Source: Lycium barbarum (lineage: Eukaryota > Streptophyta > Magnoliopsida > Solanales > Solanaceae). Taken from it: DNA of 64,000 nucleotides. The first letter of the stretch is position 1. The number at the start of each line of letters is the position of its first letter. The position numbers were made by a program, and so were the translations under genes. The notes under the pieces were generated by a model. It was not told the DNA's origin. It did no database searches and was given only the letters and a program-made list of their open reading frames with translations. The stretch is from NCBI RefSeq assembly GCF_019175385.1, contig NC_083346.1:84644543-84708542 (forward strand), in the 5' to 3' direction. Shown here one piece after another: positions 23,335 through 31,920 of this stretch.

Positions 23335-24663
23335 AGGCAAGTATGTGTAAGCTTGGGGTATTGAAAGAATGAGACTAACCAAATGGTAAACTTGACCATT
23401 TCCAGATTTTGGACGAAATTTGGATTGACGCCGAGCGAGCATAAGGCGCCATCGAGGTATGTGAAGCACTTCTATACGCTCCTAGGCATGTTCTGGATGT
23501 GGTAGGCTCGGCCGCAAGCCCTAGGTCCGACTCCGTTCCCCGGAATTCGAGACGGAAAACCGCTCCAATTCCTTCAATTCAATTGAACCTATTTTCTTAC
23601 AAATTGCCCTTAAAGTGAGATTTTGTACAAAATTTCCCCAAACGGAGTCGGAACACTTCCGAATGAGTATGGGTTACCTCATAAGGTCAATTAGCAATAA
23701 TTTACGTATATAGCCTCGGGTTGGTCCGAGGTGGGCCCATAAGGCCCGATACTTCCGGTACGATTTTAAATACTTCTGTTTCGGGTCCGATTTTCTCTAA
23801 AAACTTCTGAATTATTATTTTGTGTATATTATGGCTATTTTTGTGTAATCTATATAACATGCTTTCTGAACATCTGAGCATCACATTCTGATAATCTGTC
23901 GTGCCTTCCCAACTAGGTTATAGGCGCGTACTATGCATACTATCTGGACATTCTGATTTTGGCTCGCCGTTTGGCACCCTTCAGTTTGATTGAGTCTGTA
24001 TGTTGAGTCTGTAGGTAGGTGGTTTCTCATTTATCGATTCGTGTCTGTCTCAATGCATTCTTTCACTGCGACCCGGGCCAGGTTCTGTTATCGTGCACAT
24101 TTCTATGCATTGTTCACCGCGTCCCTCGGCGTACGGGCCGGGATCTGTATGTCTGTATGATCTGTGTATGGGGATGGCGGCCAGGATGGCATATGATCTG
24201 ATTTGATTCTGTCTGTCCACCGCGTCCCGTACTAAGAGGGCCGGGTTCTGTTACCGCGCCCCCAGACAGGGCCGGGATCTGTATGAATATATGCGTGTGC
24301 CATCTGTATTTATAAAGCACACGCCTTTGTATGATTTTGTATGACTCTGTGCTACTCTGCATGCATAATTCTGTCCGTCATACTACTGTCTGTCTGTCCG
24401 TCTATGTTACGACTATTTCTGTTTGTCCGTATGGCTTCTGCTTCTGTATGTCCGTATGGATTCAGATTCTGCTCGTCTGTCCGTATTATGATTTCGTCTG
24501 TCTGTCCGAACTATAATCCTGTCCATTTGTGTGTAACACGATTCTGTATGTCTGTCTGGATCATAACTCTGTCCGTCAGTTTGACTTATGATTTTGCCCG
24601 TTATATTTCTGTGACTCTAGTTCGGACTATGTTTATATCTGTTACGTTTCTGCTTTACATACT

Positions 24664-24719
24664 CGGTACATTTTTCGTACTGACCCCCGTTCTTCGGGGG
24701 CTGCGCTACATGCCCGCAG
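24664..24719 (+). promoter_or_regulatory. Triple-hairpin cassette in H 5' LTR
   Basis: Three adjacent hairpins: CGGTAC/GTACTG (24664-24669, 24677-24682), CCCCCG/CGGGGG with TTCTT loop (24684-24700), CTGCG/CGCAG (24701-24705, 24715-24719). Conserved in 13 LTR copies here with pairing-preserving changes; copy at 30642-30697 in the 3' LTR. Confidence 0.65.
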
Positions 24720-25146
24720 GTACAGACGCACCAGGTGATACGCCGCCCGCGTAGGTTTCCGATTCTGCTACTTGAAGAGCTCCTTTGACTCGGAGCATAT
24801 ATCTTTGGTATATACCTTCTGTCTTTGTGTGCTCTGTATGTCTGTATATTCTGGGTACGGCGGGGCCCTGTCCCGTCATATGATTCTGTATGTCTGTAGA
24901 GGCCTGTAGATAGATGTGTGGGTTACGGGTTTCGTCTGTATGGTAGCCTTATCGGCTTATCTGTAAATGTCTGCATGTTCAGGTATATATATATGTTTGC
25001 GCGCGTGCCGTATCTGTATCGGCCTACTTCTGTAATATCCGTTTGAAAACAAAAATCTGTACGATACGAAATTCGGTCAGGTAGGTATGTACGGGTACCC
25101 AGCTAGGGTGCCAGTCGCGGCCCACGGGGTTGGGTCGTGACAGAAG

Positions 25147-25158
25147 TGGTATCAGAGC
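25147..25158 (+). other. Primer-binding site of H
   Basis: TGGTATCAGAGC, complementary to the 3' end of initiator tRNA-Met, four bases after the 5' LTR. Confidence 0.93.
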
Positions 25159-25202
25159 GGTTAGTCCTCGGAATGTCTACAGGCCGTGTCTAGTAGAGTC
25201 TT

Positions 25203-25236
25203 GTTTATCGATGTGTTGTGCACCACATCTATAAAC
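25203..25236 (+). promoter_or_regulatory. Leader hairpin of H between primer site and gag
   Basis: GTTTAT and GATGTG (25203-25215) pair with CACATC and ATAAAC (25224-25236), one C/T mismatch, 8-nt loop. It lies inside the predicted leader intron, so only unspliced genomic RNA would carry it. Confidence 0.6.
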
Positions 25237-25345
25237 GGGAAGCTACAGGGCATTTAGGATGTTACCCTTCTTTGGATCTTTAGATCGTGCGATAGAACTG
25301 TATTAGTAGGATGAACCTCTCCTAACGATCTGCTATGTTTCAGTG

Positions 25346-26776
25346 ATGCCTCCGAAGAAGGCAACAGCTGCCCAGAAGGGCAAGGCCAGGATTGAGGCAG
25401 GAGAGACCAGCCAGGCCCCGAGGGTTACCAGGGCCAGTGTGCACCCTGCACTTGAGGATGTGCCCCCGTCTTCTGGATCTGTTACACCCCCCTTGCCGGA
25501 GGATATCAGAGCAGCAGGAGCTGCTAATCGGGAGACGGCTCCACCGCAAGCCCCTGAGGTTCCAGTGCCCGAGCCTCCAGCTCCACAGGCAGGGGCGGAG
25601 GGTAGGGCCATGCGAGATGCGGTTCAATTATTGACCACACTAATGGCGGAGCAGGTTCGTAGGCATGGATTTGGGGGTGGTCGTGCGGACAGGTATGAGA
25701 GCTCCAGGGCTCGCGAGTTTTTGACATGTAGTCCTCCAGAATTCTCCGGGACAAAATCTGAGGAGGACCCCCAGGAGTTCATCAGAAAGATGGAGAGCAC
25801 ACTGCGATTGATTAAGGCTTCGCCGACTGAGTCTGTGGAGTTGGCTTCGTATCGATTGTATGAGGTGGCAGCAAATTGGTATGAGTCTTGGCAGCTCTCC
25901 AGGGGTGCCGATGCGCCCGCAGCGGTATGGGCCGAATTTACTAAGGCCTTTCTTGACCATTTTCTACCACCAGAGCTACGAAGAGCTAGGGTTGATCGGT
26001 TCTTGAATTTGAGGCAGAATGGTAGAAGTGTTCGCGAGTACAGCCTAGAGTTCGATTCACTGGCTAGGTATGCACCCACCATAGTAGCTGAGATGGCCGA
26101 CAGGGTGCACAGGTATGTGATGGGACTGGACTCTTATCTGATTGATGGTTGTTTGGCTGTGGCTGCTCAGCCAGGGATGCATGTAGCCCGGGTACAGGCA
26201 CACGCCCAGGGCATGGAGGATCGACGTAGGGAACGTCGGCCTGATAGGAGTTACGACAGGGGCTGGCCTAAGAGGGCCAGATCGGCTGGGTATTCAGAGG
26301 GGTTCCAGGGCGAGCCTTCCCAGCGGCAGGGTAACAGGTACTCGTCCCAGCCAGCCTACAGTACGCCCCCACAGTTCGCAGGACAGAGCTCTAGAGGTCC
26401 CGGTCAGTCGAGGCCACCCATACCCCCGTGTTCTTACTGTGGGAGACCCCACCCGGGGGAGTGTTATCACGCTACGGGCGCTTGTTATTTTTGTGGGAGC
26501 CCAGACCATCGAGTCAGAGAGTGCCCACTTAAGGGCAGTTCGGGCTCAGCCCGGCCTGCTGGGTCCGTTGCAGGCTCATCTTCTCCTTCAGCAGCCATGC
26601 GCCCTGCGGGGCGAGGAGCACCAGCACCAGCACCAGCGCCAGCGGGTCGTGGCAGAGGACGTGGTGCAGCTTCTGGTTACAGCGGTCCTTCGAACCGCGT
26701 GTTTGCTTTAACCGGCCGGCAGGACCCAGGAGCGTCTTCGAGTGCACACCCAGGTACGCCAGCCAATCCTTTTTGA
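25346..26776 (+). CDS. gag: Gag polyprotein of element H, intact, no pol
   Basis: The 476-residue protein starts MPPKKATAAQ. The ATG at 25346 is chosen because a splice acceptor (TTTCAG) ends two bases before it and the leader of element A shows the same arrangement. Residues 1-85 are low-complexity and rich in Pro and Ala. A retrotransposon gag domain spans about 120-280 (REFLTCSPPEFSG, NWYESWQL, FLPPELRRARVDRFLNLRQ, VREYSLEFDSLARYAP). Residues 380-393 form a canonical CX2CX4HX4C zinc knuckle (C380, C383, H388, C393), with a shorter variant CX2CX3HX3C at 362-373. A Pro/Ala and RGRGRG tail ends in RVFALTGRQDPG...ANPF. Gag forms the virus-like particle and binds RNA. The C-terminus aligns with the end of B's gag (RVYALAERQDLE), so the ORF ends just where protease would start. 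The open frame is full length and looks functional. Confidence 0.93.
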   Translation: MPPKKATAAQKGKARIEAGETSQAPRVTRASVHPALEDVPPSSGSVTPPLPEDIRAAGAANRETAPPQAPEVPVPEPPAPQAGAEGRAMRDAVQLLTTLMAEQVRRHGFGGGRADRYESSRAREFLTCSPPEFSGTKSEEDPQEFIRKMESTLRLIKASPTESVELASYRLYEVAANWYESWQLSRGADAPAAVWAEFTKAFLDHFLPPELRRARVDRFLNLRQNGRSVREYSLEFDSLARYAPTIVAEMADRVHRYVMGLDSYLIDGCLAVAAQPGMHVARVQAHAQGMEDRRRERRPDRSYDRGWPKRARSAGYSEGFQGEPSQRQGNRYSSQPAYSTPPQFAGQSSRGPGQSRPPIPPCSYCGRPHPGECYHATGACYFCGSPDHRVRECPLKGSSGSARPAGSVAGSSSPSAAMRPAGRGAPAPAPAPAGRGRGRGAASGYSGPSNRVFALTGRQDPGASSSAHPGTPANPF

Positions 26777-27053
26777 GAAATGTATGTATGGATAAGTTTG
26801 TATTTTGCTGAATTACGTGATCTCGTACTTCTGGGTATTAGAAATAGTAAGATAAATGTTAATTTGTTAGATACCGAGATTCAGAAAGGCAATATGGTAA
26901 TGGTATGACTTAGCCGGGGGTGGGACCCGCTACCAAAAATTTTTCCGAAAATCTGCGAAGACCCCGAGTTACTCTAAAATTTCGTGACAAAGGTCGTGAG
27001 GGGCAATCGACGAAATTATATTAGCCCTAACGCGTCGAAATGCATGAAAGTTT
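26777..27053 (+). other. H internal region after gag, no gene
   Basis: No protease or RT sequence. Bases 26900-27000 contain CCGAAAATCTGCG and CGTGACAAAGGTCGTGA segments of unknown role. Confidence 0.4.
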
Positions 27054-27110
27054 CGGAGTTAAGCGTGCTCAGGCCAGAGCAATCCTGGGATGGGTGACCC
27101 CCTGGGAAGT
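27054..27110 (+). pseudogene. 5S rRNA-like segment (3' half, internal promoter region) in H
   Basis: CGGAGTTAAGCGTGCT (27054-27069) and GGATGGGTGACCCCCTGGGA (27088-27107) match the box A and box C region of plant 5S rRNA. The intervening bases fit with scattered changes, about eleven over 58 by eye. The 5' third and the 3' end of 5S rRNA are missing. It could recruit TFIIIA and Pol III, or may be a relic of a chance insertion. It is not in the LTR, unlike Cassandra elements. Confidence 0.75.
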
Positions 27111-27920
27111 AATGCAAAATTTTGCACAAGTGTAAGTATGATAGATATAAATGAAAATTTGGGGTAATCTAAAGGAAAAGAGAATGTATGGAGTAATTAG
27201 CGCCTTTATAAAAACCACACAGTCCGACGCGGATTAAGTGGGCAAAAAGGAAAGGTGCGATACCACTCGGAAAATTTAGCGAATCTGGATAACAGTCAGC
27301 GACGACCCGAATGTTGTCAGGGGGTAGAAAACGCCCAAGTACATCATAAGTTAGTCTGGTATGACGATAGTTGTAAAAGGAAAAAGAGTATGGATAGTAG
27401 GGAAAGAGAGAGATAAGAAGGGCGAGTAAGCAGAATCTTTGAAAAAGTCGATAAGCGACACCCAAGACGATTTGTATGATTGATTCTGAATACGTTCCTG
27501 TCTGACATATTTCCGTATCTCTTCTTTTGATTATGAATCCATCCGCCAGAGTTTAGCTTGTCCGCTTCCGGTTACGAACCCGTCCGATATGCTTCGACGC
27601 GTCCGGTTCCAGTCCTGAATCTGTTGGTAAGAAGTGTCTGGTATGAAGTGGGATTACGAAATTGCGGTAGGAATCTCAGGAGTATAACAAGAAACGAGAT
27701 GGACTATGATGTCTGGAAAGCGTTCGTCCGTCACGAGAAAATAGTTTATGGTCCGATGATTATGTGGGGTATGAGAAGATATAATATAATGGTATTTGAA
27801 TCAGGGATGAAAAAAAATTTACCCCATAAGGTTGGTAAAGAAGCCATGTCGGAAAGTCGGTAAAGGACGACTATAAAGAGAACCCTCCCGAAGTAGTAAG
27901 ATGCCCATGAGGTCAATTTA
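27111..27920 (+). other. H internal 3' region, no recognised gene
   Basis: Short open frames on both strands (27169-27465 minus, 27558-27863 plus) lack any domain I recognise. Some TCCGxT-rich repeats lie at 27500-27610. Confidence 0.4.
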
Positions 27921-27956
27921 ACATTCGAGGACGAATGTTCCTAAAGAGGGGGAGGA
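27921..27956 (+). other. Pre-PPT hairpin and polypurine tract of H
   Basis: ACATTCG (27921-27927) pairs with CGAATGT (27932-27938) around AGGA. AAAGAGGGGGAGGA (27943-27956) then abuts the 3' LTR as plus-strand primer. Confidence 0.85.
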
Positions 27957-30900
27957 TGTTACATCCGACATTTTTGTTCATTCGGAAAATTCAGGATAAA
28001 TGGGCTTGTGATGAATAAGGCCATAATTGGACATTCCTTGGTATGCACGTGTAGGTTATGAATTTGATGGTGTGGAATTACGAAAGGTGGCCAAGGGCAA
28101 AAATTGGAATTTTGGGAAGTTGTTCCATAAATTACAAATTCTAGCCTATTGGACAAAAAAAAAAATAAGAAAAACAAGGCCCATTAGGGAGGCCCAACCG
28201 GCCATGGTTGGCCCAAGACCATTAAAATTGGTCATGTGACTAGTCACATGACTAATTAGCATAAAGGATATATACATGAATCAATGTTCATCCCTTAGAA
28301 CATTCAAGAAAAAAATATAAAGAGAAAGGGGGAGGTTTCGGGTGAAAGAAAAAGAAAGGAAGAAAAGAAAAAAAAATTGGAGCCCATTCCTTGGTTCTAA
28401 AATTCATCTCTTGTGAGATTTGTACTAAGCACAAGGTGCTCTTCAAGTTGATATAAAGATTGTGGCAAGAAAACAACTTCAACCCCAAGTGAAGAACTTG
28501 AAGAAAGGTAAGGATTTCATGCTTTTGTTGTGTTAAAAATGATGTATGTATGTTGTAGTATGTGTGAATGAAGGAAAAACATGGAAATTTTGTGTGTTGA
28601 ACAACTTGGGTGGTGGCCGAATGCATATGTATGTATTGCATGCTTTTAATGGCTTGAATTCTTGTGTAAGTTAGTTGTAGGATGGTGGAGATTGTATTAG
28701 AAATGAAAGTTGAATGAATTAAGGAAAATTGAGAATTTTGGGGTGTGGCCGTGTGTGTGTGTTGGTGTTGGAAGGTGAGTTAAATCTTGTTAGCATGTTA
28801 ATTGTGTTGTTATGGCCTTATGAAGTAGACGGAAGGATAATGGTTAAGCTAAAACGAAGAAAGTGTTGATTAAGTTGTCGTCGGAAAGTATGTCGCGTTA
28901 TCGTGATTTCTTGAAAATATGATTAAGGATAATGAATTTGGAATGTAAAAACGTGTTGATGAACTTGTATGTGGAAGGTTGGAAAAATTGGATAAGTAGT
29001 GGCTTTAATGGAAAGTTTGTATGTTTGTATATCGTGTGGATATTGTGTGGAAATGGTATGATATGCCTCCGACGTATGCTATAATGATCTTGATGGATAA
29101 TAGATGCGAAAATAATAAGTTTGGTTTGGAAATGTAAGTTTGAAACGAAAAATGTTTCGTTATGTTGGAAGATGGCTAATGATGCCTTAATGTATGTCTT
29201 GATGTTTGTTGTTGTTTTGATATCATTCTCTGGGTTGTTGTGTTGGTTGTTGGCTGTGTTTTAACTTTTGGGGATGTCGTATATACAGAGGAAATGCTGC
29301 CGAAATTTCGGTAGGCAAGTATGTGTAAGCTTGGGGTATTGAAAGAATGAGACTAACCAAATGGTAAACTTGACCATTTCCAGATTTTGGACGAAATTTG
29401 GATTGACGCCGAGCGAGCATAAGGCGCCATCGAGGTATGTGAAGCACTTCTATACGCTCCTAGGCATGTTCTGGATGTGGTAGGCTCGGCCGCAAGCCCT
29501 AGGTCCGACTCCGTTCCCCGGAATTCGAGACGGAAAACCGCTCCAATTCCTTCAATTCAATTGAACCTATTTTCTTACAAATTGCCCTTAAAGTGAGATT
29601 TTGTACAAAATTTCCCCAAACGGAGTCGGAACACTTCCGAATGAGTATGGGTTACCTCATAAGGTCAATTAGCAATAATTTACGTATATAGCCTCGGGTT
29701 GGTCCGAGGTGGGCCCATAAGGCCCGATACTTCCGGTACGATTTTAAATACTTCTGTTTCGGGTCCGATTTTCTCTAAAAACTTCTGAATTATTATTTTG
29801 TGTATATTATGGCTATTTTTGTGTAATCTATATAACATGCTTTCTGAACATCTGAGCATCCCATTCTGATAATCTGTCGTGCCTTCCCAACTAGGTTATA
29901 GGCGCGTACTATGCATACTATCTGGACATTCTGATTTTGGCTCGCCGTTTGGCACCCTTCAGTTTGATTGAGTCTGTATGTTGAGTCTGTAGGTAGGTGG
30001 TTTCTCATTTATCGATTCGTGTCTGTCTCAATGCATTCTTTCACTGCGACCCGGGCCAGGTTCTGTTATCGTGCACATTTCTCTGCATTGTTCACCGCGT
30101 CCCTCGGCGTACGGGCCGGGATCTGTATGTCTGTATGATCTGTGTATGGGGATGGCGGCCAGGATGGCATATGATCTGATTTGATTCTGTCTGTCCACCG
30201 CGTCCCGTACTAAGAGGGCCGGGTTCTGTTACCGCGCCCCCAGACAGGGCCGGGATCTGTATGAATATATGCGTGTGCCATCTGTATTTATAAAGCACAC
30301 GCCTTTGTATGATTTTGTATGACTCTGTGCTACTCTGCATGCATAATTCTGTCTGTCATACTACTGTCTGTCTGTCCGTCTATGTTACGACTATTTCTGT
30401 TTGTCCGTATGGCTTCTGCTTCTGTATGTCCGTATGGATTCAGATTCTGCTCGTCTGTCCGTATTATGATTTCGTCTGTCTGTCCGAACTATAATCCTGT
30501 CCATTTGTGTGTAACACGATTCTGTATGTCTGTCTGGATCATAACTCTGTCCGTCAGTTTGACTTATGATTTTGCCCGTTATATTTCTGCGACTCTAGTT
30601 CGGACTATGTTTATATCTGTTACGTTTCTGCTTTACATACTCGGTACATTTTTCGTACTGACCCCCGTTCTTCGGGGGCTGCGCTACATGCCCGCAGGTA
30701 CAGACGCACCAGGTGATACGCCGCCCGCGTAGGTTTCCGATTCTGCTACTTGAAGAGCTCCTTTGACTCGGAGCATATATCTTTGGTATATACCTTCTGT
30801 CTTTGTGTGCTCTGTATGTCTGTATATTCTGGGTACGGCGGGGCCCTGTCCCGTCATATGATTCTGTATGTCTGTAGAGGCCTGTAGATAGATGTGTGGG

Positions 30901-31120
30901 TTACGGGTTTCGTCTGTATGGTAGCCTTATCGGCTTATCTGTAAATGTCTGCATGTTCAGGTATATATATATGTTTGCGCGCGTGCCGTATCTGTATCGG
31001 CCTACTTCTGTAATATCCGTTTGAAAAAAAAAATCTGTACGATACGAAATTCGGTCAGGTAGGTATGTACGGGTACCCAGCTAGGGTGCCAGTCGCGGCC
31101 CACGGGGTTGGGTCGTGACA
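27957..31120 (+). repeat. 3' LTR of H (3164 bp)
   Basis: Same length as the 5' LTR. Differences noticed: CCAGCC/CCGGCC, ATAGAG/ATAAAG, TCACAT/TCCCAT, CTATGC/CTCTGC, GTCCGTC/GTCTGTC, CTGTGAC/CTGCGAC, AACAAAA/AAAAAAA. Carries all landmarks of the 5' copy at +5978. Confidence 0.93.
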
Positions 31121-31599
31121 GTGATGGGCTACGGTTTACGAACTAGAAAGTATGATTACTGACGATAACGTTACCTTTATGTTAAATAGGCTAAAAGAGC
31201 GACAAAGCGAACGGTTTTGCGATTAGTCGTCAACAGGTATGTAAAGCTGTCCCTTCTTTCTTTTGGCATGTCTTAGATTTAAGTGATGAACGATATGAAC
31301 TTTGGGGTAATTCTATTCGTAAGTCTTGAGTGTGATTCATGATTCTTATTCACTTCTTGACGTTAGAACTCTTAAAATGATTGAACTTCCCTCTCAAATT
31401 TTCTATGCGTTGGATAGTAATCGATATATATAAACTCTATTCTTAGAGAGTGTAGAGATATTTGTATCGTTGGCCTCCTATGTTTTATGTCCATAACTCC
31501 CAGAGACTTTTCATATTAGCTTCTTATGTCACCAGAGGGGTTCAGAGTATCTTTTTCCGAGTTTTACATGCATTTGCATATATTATATTATATTATATT

Positions 31600-31920
31600 T
31601 ATGGATCGGGCCGTACGTTCCTCGGCACTAAAATATTATATTATATATATGGATCGAGTCGTACGTTCCTCGGCACTAATATATTATATTATATATAGGG
31701 ATTGGGTCGTACGTTCCTCGGCACTAACATATTATATTATATATGGATCGGGCCGTACGTTCCTCGGCACTAACATATTATATTATATATAGATCGGGCC
31801 GTACGTTCCTCGGCACTAACATATTATATTATATATGGATCGGGCCGTACGTTCCTCGGCACTAACATATTATATTATATTTGGATCGGGCTGTACGTTC
31901 CATAGCACTATCAGTTATAT
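31600..31920 (+). repeat. 46-48 bp minisatellite, seven units, in LTR F
   Basis: GTACGTTCCTCGGCACTAA recurs at 31613, 31661, 31709, 31755, 31801, 31847 and 31893, joined by AT-rich ATATTATATTATAT and GGATCGGGCC. The first units are 48 bp, the later ones 46 bp. It expands and contracts within the LTR; the related LTRs of element C carry a different 18-bp repeat at the matching place. Confidence 0.9.

Larger units (their letters stand above)
21979..25142 (+). repeat. 5' LTR of H (3164 bp)
   Basis: TGTTACATCC...GGGTCGTGACA. In order: 22-bp palindrome and TATA box, purine-rich leader ending in AAAG/GTAAGG (donor 22530), GCTGCC box 23309-23334, donor GAG/GTATGTG (intron from 23457), a tract of CTGTCTGTCCGTATG-like repeats (24310-24560), an array of CCGCGTCCC...GGGCCGGG units (24110-24275), triple hairpins 24664-24719 and a CGGGGCCCTGTCCCG segment (24861-24876). 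A frame of 137 codons (24341-24754) recurs in the other LTR but has no protein-like features. Confidence 0.93.
22530..25343 (+). other. Predicted leader intron(s) from H LTR to gag
   Basis: Donor AAAG/GTAAGG at 22530. A possible middle exon is bounded by TATATACAG (ends 23310) or TTTCCAG (ends about 23395) and by donor GAG/GTATGTG (23457). The final acceptor TATGTTTCAG ends at 25343, two bases before the gag ATG. Splicing would remove most of the LTR, the primer site and the leader hairpin from gag mRNA. The strongly conserved donor in all other LTRs supports this; no transcript data were available. Confidence 0.5.
21979..31120 (+). mobile_element. H: young gag-only LTR element (TR-GAG type), target duplication GTGAT
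   Basis: Two LTRs of 3164 bp each (21979-25142 and 27957-31120) flank 2.8 kb of internal sequence with primer site, leader hairpin, one intact gag ORF, a 5S-like segment, hairpin and polypurine tract. GTGAT at 21974-21978 and 31121-31125 is the target duplication. By eye I count about seven to eight substitutions between the LTRs, so the insertion is recent. No protease, RT, RNase H or integrase is present. This is the organisation described as TR-GAG elements in plants. It lies within solo LTR F. Confidence 0.93.

Noticed and set aside
24341..24754. 137-codon open frame in both H LTRs (again at 30319-30732)
   Set aside because: It is composed of CTGTCTGTCCGTATG-type repeats and is doubled only because the LTRs are. 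No domain, and no counterpart in other LTR families.
25147..25158. tRNA-like sequence
   Set aside because: Only 12 bases complementary to the tRNA-Met end and placed after an LTR; a primer site, not a tRNA gene.
27054..27110. Functional 5S rRNA gene or Cassandra element
   Set aside because: The 5' third of 5S rRNA is missing, there are many changes, and the segment is internal rather than in an LTR.
31600..31920. Regular array of about 46-bp units considered as a CRISPR-like array
   Set aside because: Units are joined head to tail without unique spacers, in a plant LTR. It is a minisatellite.
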